Assembly: GCF_001279695.1 (NCBI RefSeq)
Contig: NZ_LGDD01000155.1
Coordinates: 1-64,000, forward strand
Direction: 5' to 3'
Length of the DNA: 64,000 nt
From: Streptomyces sp. WM6378
Lineage (GTDB): Bacteria; Actinomycetota; Actinomycetes; Streptomycetales; Streptomycetaceae
Under the pieces are notes generated by a model. It searched no databases. It saw only the letters and a list, made by a program, of their open reading frames with translations, and had not been told where the DNA came from. A program made the position numbers and the translations under genes. This document shows positions 1-8,909 of this stretch, one piece after another. Within the stretch, counting starts at the first letter, position 1. Each line of letters begins with the position of its first letter.

Positions 1-106
1 GACCAAGGACGGCAAGCCGATCACGGTCAAGGGAACGGTCACGCAGCGGCCCTCGACCTCCTGCGTGACCGTTCCCTTGACCGTGATCGGCTTGCCGTCC
101 TTGGTC
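1..106. repeat. Perfect 46-bp inverted repeat at the window edge
   Basis: Bases 1-46 are the exact reverse complement of bases 61-106, with a 14-base loop at 47-60. The stem sits inside an otherwise normal coding sequence. Perfect symmetry that reaches base 1 is what a fold-back or chimeric read at a contig end produces, so I read bases 1 to about 50 as probably not genomic. A real cruciform is possible but less likely. Confidence 0.9.
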
Positions 107-411
107 TCGCCCTGGCAGTCCACGTCGGCGACCTGCCGGGTGGTGCTGCCGGCCGAAGGGGTCGCGCTGGGGCCGCCCTTCAGGTTGGCGGTGCAGGTCA
201 GCCACTTGATCGCGACGTGCTGGTGCTGCAGCGCGGCGGTCGCCGTCTGGTCCGTGGTGACCGCGACCGCGGCGGAGTTGAGCCCGCCGACCGGGTCGCA
301 GGCGGCGGCCCCGCCGATCGCCAGCGCGGCCATGGCCACGGCCGGCAGGGTTCGGTACGCCCTGCGGCGGGCGGTGTGTCGTGCTGGGCGGTGCGACCTC
401 TTGGCCCCCAT
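1..411 (-). CDS. Putative lipoprotein, 3' end lost at window edge
   Basis: The ATG at 411 opens a protein with a basic N-terminus (about 20 residues rich in Arg/Lys/His), a hydrophobic stretch and an A-A-A-C lipobox-like end followed by DPVGG, so it is probably exported and lipid-anchored. The mature part shows paired Cys around residues 63 and 85 and a low-complexity Pro/Ser/Thr linker. No enzyme motif is visible. From about base 60 downward the frame runs into the inverted repeat, so the encoded C-terminus there (reading through the palindrome) is probably artificial. The true gene most likely continues beyond the window. I cannot assign a function. Upstream there is only a weak ribosome binding site. 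Confidence 0.6.
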   Translation of the reverse strand, partial: MGAKRSHRPARHTARRRAYRTLPAVAMAALAIGGAAACDPVGGLNSAAVAVTTDQTATAALQHQHVAIKWLTCTANLKGGPSATPSAGSTTRQVADVDCQGETKDGKPITVKGTVTQEVEGRCVTVPLTVIGLPSLV

Positions 412-526
412 GAGCGCCAGGGTGCCACCGCGGCACCGGGTGCGGTAGACCCCTTGCGGCCATCCCGTCGCGTTCCGGGGTGGCCCGGTCGCGGTCCGGT
501 CGCGGTCCGGCTGCCGCGCTGGAGGG

Positions 527-1270
527 TCAGGACCAGCGCCCGGTCCTCGCCATCAGTACCGCCGCCCCCACCGTCCCCGCCGTCGACGTGCGCAGCACGC
601 TGCTCCCCAGGCGGTACGGCTTCGCGCCCGCCTCGGCGAACGTGGCCAGTTCTTCCGGGGAGACGCCGCCCTCCGGGCCGACCACCAGGACGATCTCGCC
701 CCGGGCGGGCAGGTCCGCCGTGGACAGGGCGGCCGAGCCGGAATCCCTGTCCTCGTGCAGGACCACCGCCAGGTCCGCCCGCGCGAGGAGCGCCGCGACC
801 TGCTTCGTCGTCATCGCTTCCCGTACGTCCGGGAAGCGCACCCGACGGGACTGCTTGCCCGCCTCGCGGGCCGTACTGCGCCATTTCGCGAGGGACTTGA
901 GGCCGCGCTCGCCCTTCCACTGGGTGATGCAGCGCCCGGCCTGCCAGGGGACGATCGCGTCGACGCCGGTCTCGGTCATCGTCTCCACGGCGACCTCGCC
1001 CCGGTCGCCCTTGGGCAGCGCCTGCACCACGGTGATCCGTACCGCGGGCTCCTCCTCGGTGGCGCGAGCCGTGACCCGTACGACCAGGCGGTCCTTGCCC
1101 TCGGCCGCGACGACCACCGCGTCCGCCCAGTTCCCGGCGCCGTCGGTGAGGGTCACTTCCTCGTCCGCGTGCAGCCGTTTGACGGAGACGGCGTGCCGGC
1201 CCTCCGCGCCGTCCAGGACGAACTCGCCGCCGCCCGGCACCTTGTCGACAACGAAGACCGGGGCGGTCAT
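527..1270 (-). CDS. rsmE: 16S rRNA m3U1498 methyltransferase RsmE
   Basis: A 247-residue SPOUT-class methyltransferase that N3-methylates U1498 of 16S rRNA using S-adenosylmethionine. The N-terminal part is the PUA-like RNA-binding domain. The C-terminal part carries the knot signature: VVGPEGG near residue 197, then a PYRLGSSVLR-type loop and TAG near 230. Length and motifs match the family. Its ATG overlaps the stop of the upstream nitronate monooxygenase gene by four bases, so the two are co-transcribed and probably translationally coupled. This is a housekeeping gene and nothing is unusual. Confidence 0.95.
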   Translation of the reverse strand: MTAPVFVVDKVPGGGEFVLDGAEGRHAVSVKRLHADEEVTLTDGAGNWADAVVVAAEGKDRLVVRVTARATEEEPAVRITVVQALPKGDRGEVAVETMTETGVDAIVPWQAGRCITQWKGERGLKSLAKWRSTAREAGKQSRRVRFPDVREAMTTKQVAALLARADLAVVLHEDRDSGSAALSTADLPARGEIVLVVGPEGGVSPEELATFAEAGAKPYRLGSSVLRTSTAGTVGAAVLMARTGRWS

Positions 1271-2358
1271 GACGCACTCCTCATGTTCTTCAGGTTCTGC
1301 AGTGTCTGGGTCAACTCCGCTGCCGCGTCGTCGAGTTCGGCGGCCAGGACTTCAACGAGCCTGCCCGCCGGGAGCTCCCTGGCGAGGCGGTGGCCCTGGC
1401 CCGCCCACAGCGCCATGCCCTGGGGGTCGCCGGCCTCGGCCGCGGCCTTGCGCAGGCCCGCCGTGAGCTGGTGCACCTGCGGATACGCGGCGGGGGCGTA
1501 CGGCCCGTGCTCCCGCATGAAACGGTTCACCAGGCCCCGCGCGGGCCGCCCGGAGAACGCCCGCGTCAACTCCGTACGCACGAAAAGGGGATTGGTCAGC
1601 GCCTGCTTGTGCAGCACGTTCGCGCCCGACTCCGGGCACGCCAGGAACGCCGTGCCGAGCTGCGCCGCGTCCGCTCCCGCCGCGAGGACCGCCGCGATCT
1701 GCGCGCCCCGCATCAGGCCGCCCGCCGCGACGATCGGCAGCTGAACCGTCTCCCGGACGAGCCCGATCAGCGTGAGCAGCCCGATGCCGGCCCCGCCGAC
1801 CTGCGGATCGTCCCGGTACGTGCCCTGATGGCCGCCCGCCTCGACGCCCTGCACACACACCGCGTCCGCCCCCGCCCACTGCGCGGCCTGCGCCTCCTGG
1901 GGGGTGGTCACGGTGACGATCGTGTACGTACCGACCTTCGCGAACGCGTCGAACACCGGGCGCTCGGGGCAGCCGAAGGTGAACGAGACCACCGGCACCG
2001 GATCCTCGCGCAGGATCGCCAGCTTGGCCTCGTAGTTGTCGTCGCCCCCACCGTCGGCCTCGCCCAGCGGGGTCTCGTACCAGGTGACCTCGCCGGCCAG
2101 CTGGTGGCGGTAGACCTCGATGGCGGCGGGGTCGGTGTGCGGGTCCTGGGGCATGAACAGGTTGACTCCGAAGGGCTGGTTCGTCAGCCCCCGCATCTGC
2201 TTGATCTCCTGGTACATGCCGTCGGCGGTCTTGTACCCGGCGGCCAGGAACCCGAGCCCCCCGGCCTCCGAGACGGCCGCGGCCAGCGCCGGACCGGAGG
2301 CGCCGCCCGCCATGGGCGCCTGCACGATCGGATACCGGCAGAGATCGGTCAAAGCCAT
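1267..2358 (-). CDS. Nitronate monooxygenase (2-nitropropane dioxygenase family)
   Basis: A 363-residue FMN-dependent TIM-barrel enzyme that oxidises alkyl nitronates such as propionate-3-nitronate. Visible signatures are the N-terminal PIVQAPMAGG, GVNLF near 60-70, an AGGHxG block (EAGGHQG, the catalytic His region) and AAGGLM followed by GADAAQLGTAF, the phosphate-binding end of the barrel. The frame is open to 2502, but MALTDL at 2358 is the family-type start and the extra 48 residues have no family character. It lies directly upstream of rsmE with a 4-bp overlap. A detoxification role is known for the family; here it is inferred. Confidence 0.9.
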   Translation of the reverse strand: MALTDLCRYPIVQAPMAGGASGPALAAAVSEAGGLGFLAAGYKTADGMYQEIKQMRGLTNQPFGVNLFMPQDPHTDPAAIEVYRHQLAGEVTWYETPLGEADGGGDDNYEAKLAILREDPVPVVSFTFGCPERPVFDAFAKVGTYTIVTVTTPQEAQAAQWAGADAVCVQGVEAGGHQGTYRDDPQVGGAGIGLLTLIGLVRETVQLPIVAAGGLMRGAQIAAVLAAGADAAQLGTAFLACPESGANVLHKQALTNPLFVRTELTRAFSGRPARGLVNRFMREHGPYAPAAYPQVHQLTAGLRKAAAEAGDPQGMALWAGQGHRLARELPAGRLVEVLAAELDDAAAELTQTLQNLKNMRSAS

Positions 2359-2559
2359 GCCCGCATCGTGCCACGCTGTTGCTCTCGCACCGAATCGCCT
2401 GTTCCTCCCGGGGTGGGTGAGGCCGGCCCCCTGCTCAGGGGCTCCGCCCCCGAACCCCCGCTCCTCAAACGCCGGAGGGGCTGGATTTTGGCTGAGGTCC
2501 ACTTTTCAACCCGCGGACCGAAGGCCTCGGGGGTTTGGGGCGCAGCCCCAAAAGAAAAA

Positions 2560-2590
2560 GGGGGCTCCGGGGGTCACCCCCGGAGCCCCC
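2560..2590 (-). terminator. Intrinsic terminator after hrcA-dnaJ
   Basis: A perfect 14-bp GC-rich stem (arms 2560-2573 and 2577-2590) with a TCA loop. On the minus strand it is followed by a T-rich run (complement of 2551-2559). It lies 10 bases after the dnaJ stop, so it ends the hrcA-dnaJ transcript. Confidence 0.85.
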
Positions 2591-2599
2591 CCTCACGGC

Positions 2600-3739
2600 T
2601 CAACGCCCGTTGAACGCGTCCTTCAGCCGGGAGAACAGGCCCTGCTGCCCCGGCTGGAACTGGCCCGTGGGGCGTTCCTCGCCGCGGAGCTTGGCCAGCT
2701 GGCGCAGGAGGTCCTCCTGCGCGGGGTCCAGCTTGCTCGGGGTCATGACCTCGACGTGCACGATGAGGTCACCGCGGCCGCCGCCGCGCAGGTGCGTGAT
2801 GCCGCGGCCGTGCAGCGGGATGGACTGGCCGGACTGGGTTCCCGGGCGGATGTCCACCTCCTCCATGCCGTCGAGCGTCTGGAGCGGCACCTTCGTGCCG
2901 AGCGACGCCGCCGTCATGGGGATGGTGACCGTGCAGTGCAGGTCGTCGCCGCGGCGCTGGAACACGTCGTGCGCCAGCTCGTGGATCTCCACGTACAGGT
3001 CGCCGGCGGGGCCGCCGCCGGGGCCGACCTCGCCCTCGCCCGCGAGCTGGATCCGGGTGCCGTTGTCGACACCGGCCGGGATCTTCACGGTGAGGGTGCG
3101 CCGGGAGCGGATGCGGCCGTCGCCCGCGCACTCGGGGCACGGGGTCGGGACCACGGTGCCGAAGCCCTGGCACTGGGGGCAGGGCCGCGACGTCATGACC
3201 TGGCCCAGGAAGGACCGGGTGACCTGGGACACCTCGCCGCGGCCGCGGCACATGTCACAGGTCTGCGCGGAGGTGCCGGGGGCGGCCCCCTCGCCCGAAC
3301 AGGTCGTACACACCACGGCGGTGTCGACCTGGATCTCCTTGGTCGTGCCGAAGGCCGCCTCGTTGAGGTCGATCTCCAGGCGGATCATGGCGTCCTGGCC
3401 GCGGCGGGTCCGCGAGCGCGGGCCGCGCTGGGATGCCGTGCCGAAGAAGGCGTCCATGATGTCCGAGAAGTTGCCGAAGCCGCCCGCGCCGAAGCCGCCG
3501 GCACCGCCGCCGCCCCCCGACGACGACAGCGGGTCGCCGCCGAGGTCGTAGACCTGCTTCTTCTGCGGGTCCGACAGGACCTCGTACGCGGCGTTGATCT
3601 CCTTGAAGCGCTCCTGCGTCTTCGGGTCCGGATTCACATCCGGGTGGAGTTCGCGTGCGAGGCGCCGGAACGCCTTCTTGATCTCGTCCTGTGATGCGTC
3701 GCGGCGCACGCCGAGTACGGCGTAGTAGTCCGTGGCCAC
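2600..3739 (-). CDS. dnaJ: Chaperone DnaJ (second, hrcA-linked copy type)
   Basis: A 379-residue full-length type I J-protein that delivers unfolded clients to DnaK and stimulates its ATPase. Domains in order: J domain (residues 1-70, HPD motif near 33-35), a Gly/Phe-rich linker (about 75-110), four zinc-binding CxxCxGxG repeats (CTTCSGEG, CDMCRGRG, CPQCQGFG, CPECAGDG, about 145-215) and the C-terminal client-binding domains. It starts with GTG immediately after the hrcA stop. Streptomycetes commonly have another dnaJ beside dnaK-grpE. This one sits with hrcA and is probably under CIRCE/HrcA heat-shock control. Confidence 0.95.
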   Translation of the reverse strand: MATDYYAVLGVRRDASQDEIKKAFRRLARELHPDVNPDPKTQERFKEINAAYEVLSDPQKKQVYDLGGDPLSSSGGGGGAGGFGAGGFGNFSDIMDAFFGTASQRGPRSRTRRGQDAMIRLEIDLNEAAFGTTKEIQVDTAVVCTTCSGEGAAPGTSAQTCDMCRGRGEVSQVTRSFLGQVMTSRPCPQCQGFGTVVPTPCPECAGDGRIRSRRTLTVKIPAGVDNGTRIQLAGEGEVGPGGGPAGDLYVEIHELAHDVFQRRGDDLHCTVTIPMTAASLGTKVPLQTLDGMEEVDIRPGTQSGQSIPLHGRGITHLRGGGRGDLIVHVEVMTPSKLDPAQEDLLRQLAKLRGEERPTGQFQPGQQGLFSRLKDAFNGR

Positions 3740-4759
3740 TTACGACTCCGCCAGGATCTGTCCGACGTAACGTGCCACTGCGCGTACCGCTCCCATCGTT
3801 CCGGGGTAATCCATGCGGGTCGGTCCGACCACGCCGAGTTTGGCGACCGCCTCGCCGCCGGAACCGTAGCCGACCGATACGACGGACGTGGAGTTCAGTC
3901 CTTCGTGGGCGTTGTTCTCGTGCCCGATGCGTACGGTCATGCCCGATTCCTTGGCCTCGCCGAGCAGCTTGAGGAGCACGACCTGCTCCTCAAGCGCCTC
4001 CAGCACCGGCCTGATGGTCAGCGGGAAGTCGTGTCCGAAGCGGGTGAGATTGGCGGTGCCGCCGATCATCAGCCGCTCCTCGGTCTCTTCGACCAGGGTT
4101 TCGAGGAGGGTGGCGAGGACCGTCGAAACGGTTCCTCGGTCCTCCGGTTCAAAGGACTCCGGCAGGTCCTGCACCAGCTGCGGCACGTCCGCGAAGCGGC
4201 GTCCCACCACTCGTGCGTTGAGCCGGGCCCGCAGGTCCGCGAGCGAGGCCTCGCCGAACGGCGCCGGGCAGTCGACCATGCGCTGCTCGACCCGCCCGGT
4301 GTCCGTGATCAGCACCAGCATCAGCCGGGCCGCCGCGAGTGAGAGGAGCTCCACATGCCGCACCGTGGACCGGGTCAGCGACGGGTACTGGACGACCGCC
4401 ACCTGCCGGGTCAGCTGCGCGAGCAGCCGCACCGTACGGGCCACGACGTCGTCCAGGTCCACCGCGCTGTCCAGGAAGTTCTGGATCGCCCGGCGCTCCG
4501 GCGACGACAGGGGCTTGACGCCCGCGAGCCGGTCGACGAAGAGCCGGTAGCCCTTGTCGGTCGGGATCCGGCCGGCGCTGGTGTGGGGCTGGGCGATGAA
4601 GCCCTCCTCCTCCAGAACCGCCATGTCGTTGCGCACGGTCGCCGGGGACACGCCAAGGGCGTGCCGCTCGGTCAGGGCCTTGGACCCGACCGGCTCCTCG
4701 GTGCCGACATAGTCCTGGACGATGGCGCGCAGCACCTCCAGCCTGCGTTCACTGAGCAT
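3740..4759 (-). CDS. hrcA: Heat-inducible transcription repressor HrcA
   Basis: A 339-residue repressor of class I heat-shock genes that binds CIRCE elements. An N-terminal winged helix ([20 protein letters not shown], then SPATVRNDM) is followed by the ligand/dimer domain ending in [14 protein letters not shown]. The frame is open 11 codons further upstream, but the ATG at 4759 has a GGAGG ribosome binding site 7-8 bases before it and gives the canonical MLSERR start. A CIRCE element lies 27 bases upstream of the start, so the gene represses itself and dnaJ. Confidence 0.97.
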   Translation of the reverse strand: MLSERRLEVLRAIVQDYVGTEEPVGSKALTERHALGVSPATVRNDMAVLEEEGFIAQPHTSAGRIPTDKGYRLFVDRLAGVKPLSSPERRAIQNFLDSAVDLDDVVARTVRLLAQLTRQVAVVQYPSLTRSTVRHVELLSLAAARLMLVLITDTGRVEQRMVDCPAPFGEASLADLRARLNARVVGRRFADVPQLVQDLPESFEPEDRGTVSTVLATLLETLVEETEERLMIGGTANLTRFGHDFPLTIRPVLEALEEQVVLLKLLGEAKESGMTVRIGHENNAHEGLNSTSVVSVGYGSGGEAVAKLGVVGPTRMDYPGTMGAVRAVARYVGQILAES

Positions 4760-4785
4760 CGCGCACACCTCCAGTTGCCGTCCGT

Positions 4786-4812
4786 TTGGCACTCACTGTG
4801 TTCGAGTGCCAG
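4786..4812 (-). promoter_or_regulatory. CIRCE operator of hrcA-dnaJ
   Basis: An inverted repeat TTGGCACTC - 9 bases - GAGTGCCAG (arms 4786-4794 and 4804-4812). It is a close match to the consensus TTAGCACTC-N9-GAGTGCTAA bound by HrcA, placed immediately upstream of hrcA. Confidence 0.93.
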
Positions 4813-4914
4813 CAATCCCCCGGCCAGTGTACGGCCGACCGGTACGCCCCTAGCAAGGGCGGCCGACCACGCTACCGTGCGGCGTCGCCCCTCGATTGCG
4901 GATAGCGTCGCGTC

Positions 4915-5637
4915 ATGGACGTCAGTTGGGAAGAGTTCGGCTGGGAGCGCCTCGGCGACGGGGTCGGGCGCAGGCGCCTGCCGGTCTGGGACGCCACGGC
5001 CGCACTGGTCGCCGGGGAGAGCTCGCTCCTCTTGTACGACACCGGCGCGACGCTCCGCGAGGGCGCCGAACTCCGGACACAGGCCGAGGCCCTCTTCGGC
5101 CGCCGTGTGACCCATATCGCGCTCAGCCACCCCCACTTCGACCACGTCCTGGGCACGGCCGCCTTCTCCGGCGCCGAGGTGTACGGGGCCGTCGGCATCG
5201 AGCGGGCGCTGGGACGCGACGAGCTGCGCGACGACGCGGCCCGCCAGGGGGTGTCCGCCCAGGACGCGGCCGAGGCGGCCGACCTGCTGGTCGTGCCGCA
5301 CCACGCGGTGTGCGGCGAGTGGACGCTGGACCTGGGCGGCCGCCAGGTACTGCTCGCGAACGTCGGGCCCGGTCACAGCGGCCACGACCTCGCGGTCCTG
5401 GTCCCCGCGACCGGCGACTCGCCCGAGATCGTCTTCTGCGGCGACCTGGTCGAGGAGTCGGGCGAGCCCCAGGCGGGCTCCGACGCGGTGACCTCGCGCT
5501 GGCCGGCCGCCCTGGACCGGCTCCTTTCGCTGGGCGGCGAGGACGCGGTGTACGTGCCGGGGCACGGGGCGGTGGTGGACGCCGCCTTCGTACGGGCCCA
5601 GCGGGACCAACTCGCGGTGCGGTTCGGGGTGTTGTAG
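4915..5637 (+). CDS. MBL-fold metallo-hydrolase
   Basis: A 240-residue metallo-beta-lactamase-fold protein. The di-metal motif HxHxDH is seen as SHPHFDH (about residues 75-80), followed by a further metal His in GPGHSGHD, an Asp in FCGDLVEE and the terminal PGHG. No substrate can be inferred; the family covers glyoxalase II-like, lactonase and other hydrolases. It is divergent from hrcA, and this arrangement (hrcA | MBL hydrolase | DUF3097) looks like ordinary Streptomyces synteny. There is no signal peptide, so it is probably cytoplasmic. Confidence 0.88.
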   Translation: MDVSWEEFGWERLGDGVGRRRLPVWDATAALVAGESSLLLYDTGATLREGAELRTQAEALFGRRVTHIALSHPHFDHVLGTAAFSGAEVYGAVGIERALGRDELRDDAARQGVSAQDAAEAADLLVVPHHAVCGEWTLDLGGRQVLLANVGPGHSGHDLAVLVPATGDSPEIVFCGDLVEESGEPQAGSDAVTSRWPAALDRLLSLGGEDAVYVPGHGAVVDAAFVRAQRDQLAVRFGVL

Positions 5638-5720
5638 CCCCGGCCCCGATCCGGCCCCGGCCGCGCCACATCGTCGGGGGCCAACCCCCTTTCCTCCCGG
5701 CCACCCCGAATAATGGGCCC

Positions 5721-6539
5721 ATGCGTAGCTATAGCCCCGATCTCACCCCGCCCTGGAAGAAGAAGCAGGTGCCCGTTCCTGAGGTGCCTGCCGAGGTCGA
5801 CCTCGTCGTCGAGGAGGTCTCCACGGGATTCTGCGGAGCCGTGATCCGCTGCGAGAAGACGGCCGAGGGGCCGACGGTCACCCTGGAGGACCGCTTCGGC
5901 AAGCACCGCGTCTTCCCGCTGGCACCCCGCGGCTTCCTCCTGGAGGGCAAGGTCGTCACACTCGTGCGCCCCTCCGCTTCGGCCCCCGCGGGGCCCGCCC
6001 GTACGGCCTCCGGATCGCTGGCCGTGCCGGGGGCGCGGGCCCGGGTCGCGCGGGCGGGGCGGATCTATGTCGAGGGGCGCCACGACGCGGAGCTCGTGGA
6101 GCGGGTGTGGGGGGACGACCTCCGGATCGAGGGCGTGGTCGTCGAGTACCTGGAGGGCATCGACGACCTTCCGGCGATCGTCGCCGAGTTCGCCCCCGGG
6201 CCGGACGCGCGGCTGGGGGTTCTGGTCGACCACCTGGTCCCGGGCTCGAAGGAGTCCCGCATCGCGGCGTCCGTGACGCATCCGGATGTGCTGGTCGTCG
6301 GGCACCCGTACATCGACGTGTGGGAGGCGGTGAAGCCGTCGTCCGTGGGGATTGCGGGGTGGCCGGTAGTGCCGCGGGGGCAGGACTGGAAGACGGGGGT
6401 CTGCCGGGCGCTGGGGTGGCCCGAGAACACGGGGGCGGCTTGGCAGCGGATCCTGTCGGGGGTGCGGTCGTACAAGGACCTGGATCCGTCGCTGCTGGGG
6501 TCGGTGGAGCACCTGATCGACTTCGTGACGGCCCCGTAG
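5721..6539 (+). CDS. DUF3097 family protein
   Basis: A 272-residue protein of the actinobacterial DUF3097 family, recognised from the N-terminal YSPDLTPPWKKK and the central GRIYVEGRHDAELVERVWG and DHLVPGSKESRIA blocks. The GRIYVEGRHDAEL segment resembles a TOPRIM-like acidic motif, hinting at nucleic-acid or phosphotransfer chemistry, but no function is established. The start at 5721 was chosen over the long upstream-open frame because the family begins MRxYxPDL. It follows the MBL hydrolase gene by 83 bases on the same strand. Confidence 0.85.
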   Translation: MRSYSPDLTPPWKKKQVPVPEVPAEVDLVVEEVSTGFCGAVIRCEKTAEGPTVTLEDRFGKHRVFPLAPRGFLLEGKVVTLVRPSASAPAGPARTASGSLAVPGARARVARAGRIYVEGRHDAELVERVWGDDLRIEGVVVEYLEGIDDLPAIVAEFAPGPDARLGVLVDHLVPGSKESRIAASVTHPDVLVVGHPYIDVWEAVKPSSVGIAGWPVVPRGQDWKTGVCRALGWPENTGAAWQRILSGVRSYKDLDPSLLGSVEHLIDFVTAP

Positions 6540-6865
6540 CCTTTCCCCACCCCACCCCTTCCCGAGACCCTCCGGGGGAATTCGTTCGGCTGACGGCCGG
6601 TACTCCTGGGGCTCCGCCCCAGACCCCGTTCGCGCCTGAAAGGCGCTCGTCCTCAAACTCCCCCAAGGCCTCAAGGGCCAGGGGGGACCCCATGACGGGC
6701 TGAAGATGTCGGTGCCAGCCAGCGTCAATCCCGCTAGGGGCGCGAGGAACTGCGCGACCGACCACCCACGGGCCGAGGCCGAAAGCTGTTTAGGGGCGCG
6801 GGGAACTGCGCGACCAGCCACGCACGGTCCGCAGTCGACCCACTCGCCCCGGGAGGGAGGGCGGT
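6540..6865. repeat. Gene-free interval with dispersed Streptomyces intergenic repeats
   Basis: No credible gene. The interval holds a GGGGCTCCGCCCC hairpin module near 6609-6621, followed by a CCCGTTCGCGCCTGAA-type block, and two copies of an AGGGGCGCGGGGAACTGCGCGACC-type element (6736-6770 and 6792-6834). Related copies occur at 40249-40290 and, weaker, at 8157-8197; the hairpin module also appears near 2440-2500 and 40080-40200. These look like short dispersed noncoding repeats that mark convergent gene ends. They may act as transcription terminators. Confidence 0.7.
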
Positions 6866-8098
6866 TCAGTCCACCAGGTCCCGAACCACCGCATCCGCCA
6901 GCAGCCGACCCCGCAGGGTCAGCACGGCCCGGCCCTCCGTGAAGGACATCGCGTCCAAGAGGCCGTCCTCCGCCGCGCGGCGGGCCGCCGTCAGGCCCGT
7001 CGGATGCAGCAGGGTCAGCGGGCAGCCCTCTCGCAGGCGGAGTTCCAGGAGGATGCGTTCCACCCTGCGGTCCTCCGGGGACAGAACCTCCCGCCCCGCG
7101 CCGGGGGAGCGGCCGGACGCCAGGGCCGCCGCGTACGCGCCCGGGTGCTTCACGTTCCACCACCGCACCCCGCCCACATGGCTGTGGGCGCCGGGACCCG
7201 CCCCCCACCAGTCCGCCCCGCGCCAGTACAGCTCGTTGTGCAGGCAGCGGCCGGCGGGCGTCGTGGCCCAGTTCGAGACCTCGTACCAGGAGTAGCCCGC
7301 GGCGCCCAGGACCTCGTCCGCGATCAGGTACCGGTCCGCGTGCTCGTCGTCGTCCGTCATCGGCACCTCGCCGCGCCGGATGCGGCGGGCGAGCTGCGTG
7401 CCCTCCTCGACGATCAGGGCGTACGCGCTGATGTGGTCGGGGCCCGCGCCGACGGCCGCGTCGAGCGAGGCCCGCCAGTCCTCGTCGCTCTCGCCCGGCG
7501 TGCCGTAGATCAGGTCCAGGTTGACGTGGTCGAAGCCCGCCGCGCGGGCCTCCGCGACGCACGCCTCCGGCCGGCCCGGCGTGTGCGTACGGTCGAGGAC
7601 CTTCAGGACGTGCTGCCGGGCGCTCTGCATGCCGAAGGAGACCCGGTTGAAGCCGCCCGCCCGCAGCTCCGCGAGGTACGCCGGGTTCACCGACTCCGGG
7701 TTCGCCTCGGTCGTGATCTCCGCGTCCTCGGCCAGGCCGAACTCGTCCCGCACCGCCGCCAGCATGCGCACGAGGTCGGCCGCCGCGAGCAGTGTGGGCG
7801 TGCCGCCGCCCACGAACACCGTCCGCACCGGGCGGGGGTCCTCGCCGAGGACCTTCCGGGCCAGGCGGATCTCCTCGACGACCATGTCCGCGTAGTTGTC
7901 GCGGGAGGCGAGGACGCCGCCCTTGCCCACCAGCTCGCTCGCCGTGTACGTGTTGAAATCGCAGTAGCCGCAGCGCGTCGCGCAGTACGGAACGTGCAGG
8001 TAGAAGCCGAGCGGCCGCTCCCCGGCGCCTTCCAGGGCAGCGCGGGGCAGCGACCCGTCCTCGGGCATGGGCTCACCATCGGGCAGTACGGAAGGCAT
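6866..8098 (-). CDS. hemW: Radical SAM heme chaperone HemW
   Basis: A roughly 410-residue radical SAM protein of the HemN/HemW family. The 4Fe-4S motif appears as CATRCGYCDF (CxxxCxxCxF, near residue 40). The last position is Phe instead of the fourth Cys of true HemN, which points to HemW, a heme chaperone rather than coproporphyrinogen dehydrogenase. Other family blocks are VFVGGGTPTLL, TTEANPESV, RVSFGMQS and NLDLIYGTPGES. I chose the ATG at 8098 (MPSVLPDGEP) over one six codons upstream. It is a housekeeping gene convergent with the DUF3097 gene. Confidence 0.9.
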   Translation of the reverse strand: MPSVLPDGEPMPEDGSLPRAALEGAGERPLGFYLHVPYCATRCGYCDFNTYTASELVGKGGVLASRDNYADMVVEEIRLARKVLGEDPRPVRTVFVGGGTPTLLAAADLVRMLAAVRDEFGLAEDAEITTEANPESVNPAYLAELRAGGFNRVSFGMQSARQHVLKVLDRTHTPGRPEACVAEARAAGFDHVNLDLIYGTPGESDEDWRASLDAAVGAGPDHISAYALIVEEGTQLARRIRRGEVPMTDDDEHADRYLIADEVLGAAGYSWYEVSNWATTPAGRCLHNELYWRGADWWGAGPGAHSHVGGVRWWNVKHPGAYAAALASGRSPGAGREVLSPEDRRVERILLELRLREGCPLTLLHPTGLTAARRAAEDGLLDAMSFTEGRAVLTLRGRLLADAVVRDLVD

Positions 8099-8338
8099 GC
8101 CCCCATTGTCCGCCACCCCGGCCAGTCCGATGACCGCCCCCGCACAGGCACCCCCTGGGGCGCGGAACCGCGCGGCCAGCCGCCTGCGGCCCGCACCCGA
8201 GCCCCCGCCCGTCCGGCACTGTTCACGTCACCCCTCTCCCTCCCGACCCCGCCCGTACGCCATCGTGTCCCGCGGAACAGACACACCTTCAACCCACCGA
8301 AGGGCATCCGGCCCCAACCACCCGAAGGGCAACCGCAC

Positions 8339-8857
8339 ATGATGATCCGTCAGCGAACTCTTCTCGTCTCCGGCAGCCTCGCCGCCGCCACCGTGCTCGC
8401 CCTGTCCGGGACGGCGGGCGCCGCCGTCGTCAAGCTCAGCCAGTCCGCGGCCGCCTCCCAGCTGTCGGCGGCGGGCGTGACCCACTCCTCCAGCGGCGGC
8501 TGCACCACCCGTTCCAACTCCACCTGCACCTCGTACGAGCAGATCAACCAGGCCACCGTCGACGGGCTCAGGACGCTCAAGTCCGCGAGCAAGTGCGCGA
8601 TCAACGTCACCGGCGGCACCGAGGTGGGTCACGCGGCCGGCACGTACAGCCACTACAACGGCTACAAGGCCGACATCTCGCGCAACACCTGCGTCGACTC
8701 CTATGTCACCAACAGCTTCACGCGCATCGCCACCCGTAGCGACGGCGCCACCCGCTGGCGCTCCTCGGCCGGCAACGTCTACGCCAACGAGGGCACCCAC
8801 TGGGACATCACCTACTGCGGCGGCGACGCCTCCTGCACCGCCGCCGCCAGCGCCTGA
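8339..8857 (+). CDS. Small secreted protein with M15-like (D-Ala-D-Ala peptidase-fold) metal site
   Basis: A 172-residue protein with a clear Sec signal peptide (basic MMIRQR, hydrophobic core, cleavage around GTAGA-AVV). The mature part holds SHYNGYKADIS and, later, NEGTHWDIT. These resemble the two zinc-ligand motifs of M15 peptidases (SxHxxGxAxD and ExxHxD/W). Four or more Cys (GGCTTRSNSTC, CVDS, YCGGDASC) suggest disulphides. The length is short for a full M15 enzyme, so this may be a minimal catalytic domain or a degenerate wall-binding relative. Two adjacent ATGs start the frame; the first is given. Confidence 0.6.
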   Translation: MMIRQRTLLVSGSLAAATVLALSGTAGAAVVKLSQSAAASQLSAAGVTHSSSGGCTTRSNSTCTSYEQINQATVDGLRTLKSASKCAINVTGGTEVGHAAGTYSHYNGYKADISRNTCVDSYVTNSFTRIATRSDGATRWRSSAGNVYANEGTHWDITYCGGDASCTAAASA

Positions 8858-8876
8858 GAGCAGCGGCGGGAAGGAC

Positions 8877-8909
8877 CCAGGCCCGCCCGGCGCCGACGGG
8901 CGGGCCTGG
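8877..8909. terminator. Bidirectional hairpin between convergent genes
   Basis: A perfect 13-bp stem (8877-8889 and 8897-8909) with a 7-base loop, between the end of the secreted M15-like gene and the stop of the PP2C phosphatase gene at 8910. It probably terminates both. Confidence 0.75.

Noticed and set aside
198..1277. Long minus-strand open frame over the rsmE region
   Set aside because: It is an Arg/Gly/Pro-rich shadow of rsmE and of the lipoprotein gene in another frame; no family motif.
2359..2502. N-terminal extension of the nitronate monooxygenase
   Set aside because: The extra 48 residues cover repeat-like intergenic DNA, and the family start is at 2358.
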